NCBI RefSeq assembly: GCF_021184025.1
Contig: NZ_CP036537.1
Span: forward strand, 5,106,001 to 5,170,000
DNA: 64,000 nucleotides
From: Rhodopseudomonas boonkerdii
GTDB lineage: Bacteria > Pseudomonadota > Alphaproteobacteria > Rhizobiales > Xanthobacteraceae
Direction of reading: 5' to 3'
Part shown: positions 15,983-24,451 of the stretch, in pieces
Numbering within the stretch: the stretch's first letter is position 1
Layout: each line of letters begins with the position of its first letter
Notes under the pieces: model-generated
What the model saw: only the letters and a program-made list of their open reading frames with translations
What the model was told of the DNA's origin: nothing
Database searches by the model: none
Translations under genes and position numbers: made by a program

Positions 15983-17992
15983 GTGACGAGCCTCTGTTTC
16001 TTGCGAGATTCCGCTGCAAGGCGCGTACCGATCGGTGCTGCGATTGGCGTGCTCACTTTTGGCGGTATCGCTGTAGCCGCCGACCTGCCCGTGAAGACCC
16101 GGCCGCAGCCTGCATACAACTGGAGCGGCTTCTATATCGGCACCCATATGGGCTATGGCGGCGCAGAGCTCGGCGCGAATACTAATCCACAGGCGTTGCA
16201 GGGCGTCTTTTTCCCATCTACATCGACCGGCCTGATCGGCGGCTTTCAGGGCGGCTATAACAGGCAATTCGACAACAATATCGTGCTCGGCGCCGAAATC
16301 GATGCGAGCTTCATCAGCCCCGCGGATACCGCGCGCCTCGGCACTGATCCGTACCATACCACCTTCGACTATTTCGCCACCGCGCGCGGGCGCGTCGGCT
16401 ACGCTGTCGGAACGTGGCTGCCTTATGCGACAGCCGGTTTTGCCTGGGGCAAGACCAAGATCAATCTTCTCGATGCCGACGGCAATATCTTCGCAACCGA
16501 GCAGAAGGACCATATCGGCTGGACCGTCGGCGCCGGCGTCGAGGCCGCGGTCGGCGGCAATTGGACCGCCAAGCTCGAATACAACTACATCGACCTTGCG
16601 CGGCAAACCTATGGGCTCGCCAGCTTTGGCCTGCCTGCGGTCGATGTCGAACCGAAGATCCATGCGGTGAAGCTCGGCCTGAACTACCGCTTCAACGACA
16701 TGCCGTCCTGGTTGCCGACGACGCCGATCAAGGGCCGATCCACGCTGCCCGAGCCGACCGACTGGAACATCCATTACCAGACGACCTTCATCGGCTCTGG
16801 CTATCCCAGCTTCCGTTCGCCCTACGAGGGCACCAACAGCCTGTCCGGCAGCCGCCAGTTCAAAGAGACTTTCACCACCACCGCCTTCCTCGGCTGGCGC
16901 CTGTGGGACGGCGGCGAGTTCTATTTCAATCCCGAGATCGCGCAGGGTTTCGGCTTCAACGGAACCCTCGGCGTTGCCGGCTTCCCCAATGGCGAAGCGC
17001 AGAAGGCTGGCGGCGCCTATCCGAAAATCCGCCCGCAGCGCTACATGTTCCGCCAGACCTTCGGCCTTGGCGGCGAGCAGGAAGATGTAGCTGACGGCCC
17101 CAACCAACTCGCCGGCAAGCGCGACATCGACCGCATCACGCTGACCATTGGCCGATTCGCGATTGGTGATTTCTTCGACGGCAACGCCTATGCGAAGGAC
17201 CCCCGCGCCGATTTCATGAACTGGGCCATGTGGGCCTCCGCCGCCTATGACTTCCCGGCGGACCTGCCCGGTTACACCCGCGGCGGCGTGATCGAGCTGA
17301 ATCGCAGGGACTGGGCGGTACGCGCCGGCCTGTTCCAGGTGCCGTCGCAACCGAACAGCGACACCCTCAACTTCAAGTCCGGCGGCGCCGTGGTGGAATT
17401 CGAGGAGCGGCATCAGATTTTCGATCGCCCCGGCAAGGTGCGCGTCGGCGCCTTCCTTAATCGCGGCAGCACCGGCAGCTATCGCGGCGCGCTCGCGATC
17501 GCGGCCACCGACCCGCTGCTCGACATCAACGACGTGATGGCCTCCATCCGCAAACCGCGCGACAAATACGGCTTCTATCTCAATGGCGAGCAGGAAATTG
17601 CCGACGAGATCGGCCTGTTCGGCCGCGCCAGTTGGAATGACGGCCAGAACGAAATCCTGTCATTTACGGACATCGACCGCAGCATCTCCGGCGGTCTGTC
17701 GATCAAGGGAGGACGCTGGGGCCGCGCCGCGGACACCATCGGCATCGGCGGCGCCATCAACGGCCTGTCCGCCGCGCATCGGGATTTTCTGGCGGCCGGC
17801 GGCAACGGATTGCTGATCGGCGACGGACGGCTGAATTACAGCAACGAGCGCATCTTCGAAACGTTTTACGCCTATGCGATCGACAAGAACCTGACCTTCA
17901 CGGCGGACTATCAGTTGATCGTCAACCCCGCCTACAACGCGGATCGCGGCCCGGTGTCGATCTTCTCCGGGCGTTTGCACGGGGATTTCTGA
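15983..17992 (+). CDS. Fusion outer-membrane protein: OmpA-like barrel plus OprB-type carbohydrate porin
   Basis: This is a 669-residue outer-membrane protein. A signal peptide ends around residue 33 (GGIAVAA-DLP). Residues about 40-245 form an Omp25/Omp31-like small barrel with YNWSGFYIGTHMGYG at the front, the GFQGGYNRQFDNNIVLGAE pattern, and a terminal strand HAVKLGLNYRF. Residues about 258-669 match carbohydrate-selective porins of the OprB type, with DWNIHYQTTFIGSGYPSFRS, the GWRLWDGGEFYFNPEIAQG strand, LTIGRFAIGDFFD and a terminal phenylalanine. OprB porins take up glucose and other sugars. The start is GTG with an AAGGG-like site; no in-frame ATG is available. The presence of two complete barrels in one chain is unusual. 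Confidence 0.85.
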   Translation: MTSLCFLRDSAARRVPIGAAIGVLTFGGIAVAADLPVKTRPQPAYNWSGFYIGTHMGYGGAELGANTNPQALQGVFFPSTSTGLIGGFQGGYNRQFDNNIVLGAEIDASFISPADTARLGTDPYHTTFDYFATARGRVGYAVGTWLPYATAGFAWGKTKINLLDADGNIFATEQKDHIGWTVGAGVEAAVGGNWTAKLEYNYIDLARQTYGLASFGLPAVDVEPKIHAVKLGLNYRFNDMPSWLPTTPIKGRSTLPEPTDWNIHYQTTFIGSGYPSFRSPYEGTNSLSGSRQFKETFTTTAFLGWRLWDGGEFYFNPEIAQGFGFNGTLGVAGFPNGEAQKAGGAYPKIRPQRYMFRQTFGLGGEQEDVADGPNQLAGKRDIDRITLTIGRFAIGDFFDGNAYAKDPRADFMNWAMWASAAYDFPADLPGYTRGGVIELNRRDWAVRAGLFQVPSQPNSDTLNFKSGGAVVEFEERHQIFDRPGKVRVGAFLNRGSTGSYRGALAIAATDPLLDINDVMASIRKPRDKYGFYLNGEQEIADEIGLFGRASWNDGQNEILSFTDIDRSISGGLSIKGGRWGRAADTIGIGGAINGLSAAHRDFLAAGGNGLLIGDGRLNYSNERIFETFYAYAIDKNLTFTADYQLIVNPAYNADRGPVSIFSGRLHGDF

Positions 17993-18000
17993 CGCGCCCC

Positions 18001-18110
18001 CCTCATCCTGAGGAGCATGCCGACGGCATGCGTCTCGAAGGATGGCCACAAGCTTTGAGCCAGGCCATCTCATGGTTCGAGACAGCGCTTCGCGCCTCCT
18101 CACCATGAGG
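18001..18110. repeat. Interspersed palindromic repeat, family A
   Basis: This is a well-preserved copy: CTCATCCTGAGGAGC, then GCGTCTCGAAGGATGG, a spacer, TCATGGTTCGAGAC and CTCCTCACCATGAGG. It separates the convergent porin and glutamate-synthase-like genes. The two halves can fold into two hairpins. Confidence 0.85.
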
Positions 18111-18130
18111 CGGGGGGATTACCCCGCCCC

Positions 18131-19759
18131 TCATACATCCAATGGCTGGAATGAAGCCGCCTGCGCCATCGCCCAGGCATCGCGGAAGCGTCGATCATCG
18201 GTGCCGTGAATCAGCTCGTTCGGTCTCAGCTCCGGATAAAGCTGCGTGAACGACATCACATCATTGTCCGATGAACGATGCGAGAAATGCATCGCCCGGA
18301 TCTGCTGCGGATGTTCGAGACCTGCCGCCGCGATCAGCTCGGCCAGTGCATGCAGCGTCGCCTCATGAAAATTCAGCACACGATCCGTCTTCTGCGGGAT
18401 CGCGAGCGCGCGCGCACGCGTGGGGTCCTGCGTGGCGACGCCGGTCGGGCAGCGATCGGTGTGGCAGCTCAGCGACTGAATGCAGCCGAGCGCGAACATG
18501 AAGCCTCGTGCCGAATTGCACCAGTCGGCGCCGAGCGCCATCGCGCGGGCGATGTCGAAAGCAGTCGCGATCTTGCCGGATGCGCCGATCTTGATGCGAT
18601 CGCGCGCACCGATGCCGATCAGCGCATTGTGCACGAAGTTCACGCCCTCGCGCATCGGCATGCCGAGATGATCCATGAATTCCAGCGGCGCCGCACCGGT
18701 GCCGCCTTCCTTGCCGTCGACGACGATGAAGTCCGGATAGATGCCGGTCTGCAGCATCGCCTTGCAGATGGCGAGGAATTCCCAGGGATGGCCGATGCAC
18801 AGTTTGAAGCCGGCAGGCTTGCCGCCGGACAGACGACGCATCGTGTCGATGAACTGCATCATCTCGACCGGCGTCGAGAACGCCTTGTGATAGGGCGGCG
18901 AGATGCAGTCCTCTCCCATCGCCACGCCGCGGATGCGCGAGATTTCCTCCGACACTTTCGCCGCCGGCAACACCCCGCCATGGCCGGGCTTGGCGCCCTG
19001 ACTGACCTTGAGCTCGACCATCTTGATCTGGTCGAGTGCGGCTCGCGCGGCAAATTTGTCCGGATCGAAGTTTCCGTCCCCGGTGCGACAACCGAAATAG
19101 CCGGAGCCGATTTCCCAGATCAGGTCGCCGCCTTCCTGTTCGTGATAGGGGCTGACGCCGCCCTCACCGGTATCGTGGGCGAAGTTGCCTTTCTTCGCCC
19201 CGGCATTCAGCGCACGTATGGCGTTCGGGCTGAGCGCACCGAAACTCATGGCGGAAATGTTAAGCACCGAAGCCGAATAGGGTCGCAGGCAATCCGGCCC
19301 GCCGATGGTGATGCGAAACTGCTCGGCGGCATGCGGCTTCGGGGCGACCGAGTGGTTCATCCACTCATAACCCTCTTCATAGACGTTTTTCTGTGTACCG
19401 AACGGACGCTTGTCGAGCACCATCTTGGCGCGCTGATAGACGACCGCCCGCGTATCGCGGCTGAACGGCATGCCGTCTTTCTCGCTCTCGAAGAAATACT
19501 GCCGCATCTCGGGGCGGATTTCCTCGAGCAGGAAGCGGATATGCGCCGAGATCGGATAGTTGCGCAGGACCGCGTGGTCTTTCTGCAGCAGATCGTGAAA
19601 TCCGAGCGCGGCGAGACAGCCGAACACGGTGGCGGGAATGACAATGAGATGGATCAGCCGGTGATCCCAGATGCCCATGCCGACCAGGAAAAGCGTGGCC
19701 ACGCTGCAGATCGTCAAGACGATAAAGCGCGGCGTGAACGGTAGCATCACGGTTTGCAT
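18131..19759 (-). CDS. FMN-binding glutamate synthase-family protein
   Basis: This 542-residue protein corresponds to the FMN/iron-sulfur synthase domain of the large glutamate synthase subunit, without the amidotransferase part. Two N-terminal membrane helices (about 10-30 and 35-55) are followed by the (beta/alpha)8 FMN domain with SAMSFGALSPNAIRALN, the KPGHGG loop, VVDGKEGGTGAAP and three cysteines for a 3Fe-4S cluster (Cys426, Cys432, Cys437 in SLSCHTDRCPTGVATQ). Such stand-alone proteins are widespread, but their reaction is not established; they are not the main glutamate synthase. The ATG at 19759 is chosen because the longer frame to 19819 is not conserved-looking. Confidence 0.88.
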   Translation of the reverse strand: MQTVMLPFTPRFIVLTICSVATLFLVGMGIWDHRLIHLIVIPATVFGCLAALGFHDLLQKDHAVLRNYPISAHIRFLLEEIRPEMRQYFFESEKDGMPFSRDTRAVVYQRAKMVLDKRPFGTQKNVYEEGYEWMNHSVAPKPHAAEQFRITIGGPDCLRPYSASVLNISAMSFGALSPNAIRALNAGAKKGNFAHDTGEGGVSPYHEQEGGDLIWEIGSGYFGCRTGDGNFDPDKFAARAALDQIKMVELKVSQGAKPGHGGVLPAAKVSEEISRIRGVAMGEDCISPPYHKAFSTPVEMMQFIDTMRRLSGGKPAGFKLCIGHPWEFLAICKAMLQTGIYPDFIVVDGKEGGTGAAPLEFMDHLGMPMREGVNFVHNALIGIGARDRIKIGASGKIATAFDIARAMALGADWCNSARGFMFALGCIQSLSCHTDRCPTGVATQDPTRARALAIPQKTDRVLNFHEATLHALAELIAAAGLEHPQQIRAMHFSHRSSDNDVMSFTQLYPELRPNELIHGTDDRRFRDAWAMAQAASFQPLDV

Positions 19760-19876
19760 GGACCTGCTCGCAAGTGGTGGGCCTTCAGCCTTACGAAGTT
19801 CGGATGACGGACAAATCACAGACTGGGCGCCAGCCTAGCGCATCAAGCTCATCCAAGTCTTGTGATGCCATGAAAC

Positions 19877-19904
19877 GACAAAACCCACGCCGGAGCGCGG
19901 GTTT
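19877..19904 (-). terminator. Hairpin terminator downstream of fpr
   Basis: On the minus strand CAAAACCCGCGC, a short loop and GCGTGGGTTTTG pair with one mismatch, followed by TCGTTT. It lies between the fpr stop and the upstream end of the glutamate-synthase-like gene, so it would end the fpr transcript. Confidence 0.6.
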
Positions 19905-19930
19905 TGCAATGCGGTAGGTATCCGCTCCGC

Positions 19931-20040
19931 CCTCATGGTGAGGAGCGCGCCCTTGCGCGCGTCTCGAACCGTGAATGGCCCGGCTTGGAGCTTGCGGCCA
20001 TCCTTCGAGACGCCACTGGGCGGCTCCTCAGGATGAGGGG
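19931..20040. repeat. Interspersed palindromic repeat, family A (inverted copy)
   Basis: The arms appear in the opposite order to the 18001 copy: CCTCATGGTGAGGAGCG, CGTCTCGAACC, then CCATCCTTCGAGACG and CTCCTCAGGATGAGG. It ends 12 bases before the fpr stop codon. Confidence 0.85.
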
Positions 20041-20052
20041 ACTGAGCGCGCG

Positions 20053-20826
20053 TCAGCGCTCCACGAAAGCCTTCTCGATCACGAAATGGCCGGGCTTGTT
20101 GCCGCTGCCTTCGGTAAAATTGCGCTTCTCGAACATGGCCTTCAGGTCTTCGAGCATTGCCGGGCTGCCGCACAGCATGACGCGGTCGGTCGCGATGTCG
20201 AGCGGACCCTGGCCCATGTCCTTGAAGATCTGGCCGGACTCGATCAGGTCGGTGATGCGGCCGCGATTGCGGAACGGCTCGCGGGTGACCGTCGGGTAGT
20301 AGGTGAACTTGTCCTTCATCAAGTCGCCGAACAGTTCGTCCTTCTGCAGCCGTTCGACCAGGCGCTCGCCATAGGCCAGCTCGGAGACCTGACGGCAGCC
20401 ATGCACCAGCACGACCTGCTCGTACTGCTCATAGACTTCGGGATCCTTGATCAGGCTGGCAAAGGGCGCGAGGCCGGTGCCCGTGGACAGCATCAGCAGG
20501 CGCTTGCCCGGCAGCAGACTGTCGGTGACCAGCGTGCCCACCGCCTTGCGCGCGACCAGGATGGTGTCGCCTTCCTTGATCTTCTGCAGGCGCGAGGTCA
20601 GCGGGCCATCCGGTACCTTGATGCTGAAGAATTCGAGTTCTTCCTCGTGATTGGCGCTGGCCATCGAATAGGCCCGCAGCAGCGGCTTGCCATCGACTTC
20701 GAGGCCGATCATGGCGAACTGGCCGTTCTGGAAACGGAACGAGGTGTCGCGGGTGGCGCGGAAGGAGAACAGCGTGTCGGTCCAGTGCTGGACGGAGGTT
20801 ACGGTTTCGCGGTGAAAGGCGCTCAT
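20053..20826 (-). CDS. fpr: Ferredoxin--NADP reductase
   Basis: This 257-residue flavoprotein of the bacterial Fpr type transfers electrons between NADPH and ferredoxin or flavodoxin. The FAD motif RAYSMAS is at 51-57, the NADP glycine motif GTGLAPFAS is at 116-124, and MLCGSPAML is near 217-225. The C-terminus extends past the usual aromatic residue and ends in FVIEKAFVER, as in alphaproteobacterial FPRs. It is a single-gene transcript with a terminator downstream. The 364 bases upstream separate it from the ATP-grasp gene. Confidence 0.93.
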   Translation of the reverse strand: MSAFHRETVTSVQHWTDTLFSFRATRDTSFRFQNGQFAMIGLEVDGKPLLRAYSMASANHEEELEFFSIKVPDGPLTSRLQKIKEGDTILVARKAVGTLVTDSLLPGKRLLMLSTGTGLAPFASLIKDPEVYEQYEQVVLVHGCRQVSELAYGERLVERLQKDELFGDLMKDKFTYYPTVTREPFRNRGRITDLIESGQIFKDMGQGPLDIATDRVMLCGSPAMLEDLKAMFEKRNFTEGSGNKPGHFVIEKAFVER

Positions 20827-21190
20827 GGGATATGATTTTCCGGTGCGGACTTAGCTTAGAACGATTACATTCCGAGCCGCGTCAGATGCTGAGAAGCCCT
20901 TGCGGCACTTGGCTAATTCGGTTTCTCGCAGATGCGAGTGACATGTATTCAAAGACACCTGGAAGTGCAATTGCGGATTGAGTGAGGCGGGTCACAAATT
21001 TGCAAACCAGGTTACCGGCCGGCAAGAGCCAAATTTGATCCGGGACATTTAATTTCTCCAGGCTTCCGTTTCCGGATCGATCCTTATCAGCAGCCCCCTG
21101 CTGGATTGGTTGCACCGGTTCCGGTAATTTCCGCTCCTTCGGGAGTCGCGCCGAGCCGCTCCCGCGTTCAATCCTCGGCGCAAGGCCTTG
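20827..21190. other. Divergent intergenic region, fpr / ATP-grasp pair
   Basis: These 364 bases hold no gene that I can support. They must contain the promoters of fpr (leftward) and the ATP-grasp/ligase pair (rightward). I see no clear operator; a TGATCC at 21030 lacks a matching -10 at the right distance. Confidence 0.45.
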
Positions 21191-22198
21191 ATGACCCAGT
21201 TTCGCGCCATTCGCGCCGGCAAGCCGGCCCATTACCCCGACCAGACGATCTATGCGGAATATGCCGCGGACGCGCTGGGGCTGACCTTTGCCGAACGCGA
21301 TGGCGGCAACGGACTGATCTTCGAAGTGTCCGGCGCCGGCCAACGCGCCGTCTTCGGCGCCGGGCGCGGTTCGTTCTTCCCGCAGAATACGGCGACCGCA
21401 GCGACGCTGGCCAATGACAAGCACATGGCCAATGTGCTGATGGCCCGCGCCGGCCTCGCGACGCTGGGCGGCGATTATTTCTTCCTGCACGACCGGCACC
21501 GGAAACATCGCCCACCAGGTCATGAACGCCTCGATGCCTATGGCTATTTCAACGATCTCGGCAATCGCGCCTTCATCAAACCGCTCAATGGCTCTCGCGG
21601 CGACTTTGCTCAGATCGTCGATGGCCTCGATGCGCTGACGACGTATCTGGACAGCGTCGAACGACACTATGACGCGGTGCTCATTCAGCCGGTCTGCACC
21701 GGGCGTGAATTCCGCGCGCTCCTGCTGGACGATGAGATCGTCTATTCGGTGGTGAAAGCCGAGCCCTCGGTGATCGGTGACGGCGAGACGTCTCTTCGCG
21801 ATCTCGTCGCCGCCGAGCAGCCGATGCTGGAATGGCAGGGCATCTCCGCAGCGCCGCTCGACCCGCGCCCGGGCAAACCCGATTTCGTGCCTGCAAAAGG
21901 CGAATATGTCTGGCTGGACGGCCGACACAATCTCAGCGCCGGCGGCGGCATGGCATTCGACGAACCCGACAATGCGGAAGCTGCATTCGCCGCTGCACGA
22001 ACGGCGTTGAAGGCGCTTGGGCTCCGTGCCGGCGCTGTCGATTTCTTCACGAACATTGAAGGCGATTCCGAGCCGTTGCGCGTCATCGAGGTCAACGCCA
22101 ATCCCTCGATCCGCTTCCTCGAAGACGCCGGCCGCGCGGACCTGATCCTGCGCATCTGGCGCCACACCTTCGCATCGCTGGGCCTGACCGATGTTTAA
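21191..22198 (+). CDS. ATP-grasp ligase, cyanophycin-synthetase/RimK-like
   Basis: This 335-residue protein has an ATP-grasp fold. Visible elements in order are the ATP lysine in FIKPLNGSRGD (128-138), the hinge VLIQPVCTGREFRALL (163-178), the KAEPSVIGDGETSLRDL segment (189-205) that matches the P-x-V-x-GDG-T loop of cyanophycin synthetase and RimK, and the metal-binding VIEVNANPS (298-306). ATP-grasp enzymes of this type join a carboxylate to an amine through an acyl phosphate. The next gene overlaps by eight bases and encodes a FolC-like Mur ligase. Both activities occur fused in cyanophycin synthetase, so a split amide-ligase system is inferred. The start is the ATG at 21191; a TTG just before it is possible. 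Confidence 0.82.
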   Translation: MTQFRAIRAGKPAHYPDQTIYAEYAADALGLTFAERDGGNGLIFEVSGAGQRAVFGAGRGSFFPQNTATAATLANDKHMANVLMARAGLATLGGDYFFLHDRHRKHRPPGHERLDAYGYFNDLGNRAFIKPLNGSRGDFAQIVDGLDALTTYLDSVERHYDAVLIQPVCTGREFRALLLDDEIVYSVVKAEPSVIGDGETSLRDLVAAEQPMLEWQGISAAPLDPRPGKPDFVPAKGEYVWLDGRHNLSAGGGMAFDEPDNAEAAFAAARTALKALGLRAGAVDFFTNIEGDSEPLRVIEVNANPSIRFLEDAGRADLILRIWRHTFASLGLTDV

Positions 22199-23513
22199 CC
22201 TGCCCAAATACGGCACCGGTGGTATCGGCCTCGCACGCCTTGCGCTGCTGCTCGATGCGCTATCCATCGATCGTGCGCGTCTGCAACGGCATTCGCTCGT
22301 CATCACCGGCTCCAACGGCAAGGGCTCGACTGCCGCCTTCTGCGCCTCCATCGGCCGCGCCTTCGGCCTGCGCACCGGGCTGTTCACGTCACCGCATCTC
22401 TATCGCTTCAACGAGCGCTTCCGGATCGACGGCGAGCCTGTGGACGACGAATTGCTCGACGCACTCGTGCTGCGCGTCGCCACGGCGATCGCCGATCTCG
22501 AACATCACGGCGTCCACGAGACCTTCGGTGCTTTCGAGGCGCAGTTCGCGCTGGCCTGCCTGTATTTCCAGGAAACCGGCTGCGACCTCGCCGTGTTCGA
22601 AGCCGGCATTGGCGGACGCTACGACCCCGTGCGGCTGATCGGCGCCGCGCTCACTTGCGTCACCTCCGTCGATCTCGAACACACCGCGCTGCTCGGCAAT
22701 TCGCTGGCGTTGATCGCCTCCGACAAGAGCGACGCCTGCGCCAGCCATGGCACCGTGATCTATGGCGAGAACTGCCTGCCGCTCCGCTTGCATCTGGCGG
22801 AGTATAATCGGAGCCGCCATGTCAGCGGCCTGCATGTGGGCGAAGACATCGTCATCAATAACGTGGTGACCTCGGCCAAGGCGCAAAATTTCAACTGCCG
22901 CGTTGGCGCAACCATTTTGCGCGGCCTCGAGATAGGCCTACACGGCGAATTCCAGCTCAACAATGCCTCCATTGCCGCGGCGCTGTTCCTGCTGTGGATG
23001 CAGCGCATGCATCCGGATGCCGACGCCACGCAGATCGATCATGCGATCCGCACCGGCCTGCGCGAGACCGCATGGCCAGGTCGCCTTGAAGTGATCCAGC
23101 GCGAACCGCTCACGGTGATCGATGTCGGCCACACACCGGACGGCGTGATGCAGGCGCTGCGCGGGCTGCACGCCGTGCATGGCAAGGACGACTGGCTGCT
23201 GGTGCTTGGCGTGTCCGCCGACAAGAATGTGGACGAGATCGCGCGGCATCTGGCACCGCATTTCGGCGCCATCGTCTGTACCCGTGCCTATCACAAGGGC
23301 GCCGATGCGCGTGTGGTCGGTGCCGCCGCGCGCAAGGCGCACGGGACGGCGCGCATCCATGTAGCCAATGCGATGGAGGATGCGGTGAGGCTCAGCCAGC
23401 AACTGGCGCGCACCGTGCCACGGAAAATCTATGTCGCCGGCGGGCTTTTCGTGGCGATCGAATATGCGACCGTGCTGCGCGGGGGCAAGGCCGACGAGCT
23501 GCAGTTTTTCTGA
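22191..23513 (+). CDS. Mur ligase/FolC-like ATP-dependent amide ligase
   Basis: This 440-residue enzyme is built like folylpolyglutamate synthase. It has P-loop GSNGKGST (40-47), FTSPHLYRFNERFRIDG (65-81), EAGIGGRYDP (137-146) followed by a lysine at 179 in the position of the modified Mur lysine, GEFQLNNASIA (252-262), PGRLEV (296-301) and DVGHTPDG (311-318). The GGR-YD-P variation and the unusual DVGHT in place of DGAHN separate it from housekeeping FolC. It overlaps the ATP-grasp gene by eight bases, so the two are made together. It probably adds an amino acid to the product of the first enzyme, but the substrate is unknown. Confidence 0.82.
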   Translation: MFNLPKYGTGGIGLARLALLLDALSIDRARLQRHSLVITGSNGKGSTAAFCASIGRAFGLRTGLFTSPHLYRFNERFRIDGEPVDDELLDALVLRVATAIADLEHHGVHETFGAFEAQFALACLYFQETGCDLAVFEAGIGGRYDPVRLIGAALTCVTSVDLEHTALLGNSLALIASDKSDACASHGTVIYGENCLPLRLHLAEYNRSRHVSGLHVGEDIVINNVVTSAKAQNFNCRVGATILRGLEIGLHGEFQLNNASIAAALFLLWMQRMHPDADATQIDHAIRTGLRETAWPGRLEVIQREPLTVIDVGHTPDGVMQALRGLHAVHGKDDWLLVLGVSADKNVDEIARHLAPHFGAIVCTRAYHKGADARVVGAAARKAHGTARIHVANAMEDAVRLSQQLARTVPRKIYVAGGLFVAIEYATVLRGGKADELQFF

Positions 23514-23518
23514 AACAC

Positions 23519-24451
23519 CTAGTTCGTCCCGCCGGCACTGTCATCCAGCGCCTTGAAACTCTCCTCCAGTTGCGGCGAGATCGAGATGCCCATGCGCTCG
23601 CCGGTCGGCAGGCGGGCGACGAACCATTTGTTGTAGAGCGGGATCAGATCGCGATTCGAGCCGAGGCGGCGAAACGCGCGCTCGACCACGGCCGCGAGTT
23701 GCGGATCGCCCTTGCGGAACATGATGCCATAGGGATCGTAGGACAGATAATCGCCGACCACGCGAAAGCGATCCTGCGACTTGTGGCGTGCGATCAGGCC
23801 GGACAGCAGCACGTCATCAGTGGCAAAGGCATCGGCCTTGCCGCCGGCGAGGATCTGATAGCTCGCCTCGTGATCCGGCGAGACTACAAAATTCAGGCCG
23901 AGGCCGAATTTCGCATCAACCGCATGCATCGCCTGTTCATTGGTGGTGCCTTTGGTAACGACGACCGTCTTGCCCTTGAAATCCGCGGGCGCCGTGCCTG
24001 TGGTGGTCTTGGGCACCATCAGCTTGGTGCCGGCGACAAAGATCATCGGCGAGAACGCGACCCGCTTGCGGCGTTCGAGATTGGCCGTGGTCGATCCACA
24101 TTCGAGATCGACCTTGCCGTCGACGACGGCCTGGATGCGGTCGTCGGCGGTCACTTTCACGTAGTCGATGCGCAGCGCGGGATCATCGACCTCGACGGCG
24201 ATATCCTCGACGACCGCCTTGCACAGTTCGAGACTGTAGCCGATCGGCCGGCCGGTCTGATCGAGGAATGAGAATGGCGGCGAACTCTCGCGATAGCCGA
24301 TCTTCACCACTTTGGCCTGCTTGATGCCGGCAAGCGCGGGGCTTAGCCCCTCGTTTGCCGTCTGGGCGACGGCGGTGTGGGTGAGGAGCCAGACGACTCC
24401 CCATCCAATGCCGGTCAGGAGGAATGTGACGCGCAGCATGGCGCGCCTCAT
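23519..24451 (-). CDS. Amino-acid-type solute-binding protein (SBP_bac_3, GltI-like)
   Basis: This 310-residue periplasmic protein has a signal peptide (VTFLLTGIGWGVVWLLTHTAVAQ). The mature protein starts the fold with VVKIGYRESSPPFSFLDQTG and GYSLELCKAV, and has the ligand-binding CGSTTANLERRK segment. This resembles glutamate/aspartate-binding GltI. No ABC permease or ATPase is near. Instead its start overlaps the stop of a DctA-type symporter (ATGA at 24448-24451), which is an unusual pairing. Confidence 0.88.
   Translation of the reverse strand: MRRAMLRVTFLLTGIGWGVVWLLTHTAVAQTANEGLSPALAGIKQAKVVKIGYRESSPPFSFLDQTGRPIGYSLELCKAVVEDIAVEVDDPALRIDYVKVTADDRIQAVVDGKVDLECGSTTANLERRKRVAFSPMIFVAGTKLMVPKTTTGTAPADFKGKTVVVTKGTTNEQAMHAVDAKFGLGLNFVVSPDHEASYQILAGGKADAFATDDVLLSGLIARHKSQDRFRVVGDYLSYDPYGIMFRKGDPQLAAVVERAFRRLGSNRDLIPLYNKWFVARLPTGERMGISISPQLEESFKALDDSAGGTN

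Noticed and set aside
15881..17413. 510-codon minus-strand frame opposite the fusion porin
   Set aside because: Antisense shadow. The plus-strand protein has a signal peptide and barrel motifs throughout.
18278..19744. 488-codon plus-strand frame opposite the glutamate-synthase-like gene
   Set aside because: Antisense shadow of a well-conserved FMN enzyme.
20882..22387. 501-codon minus-strand frame opposite the ATP-grasp gene
   Set aside because: Composition is typical of an antisense frame and there is no ribosome binding site; the plus-strand ATP-grasp motifs are unambiguous.
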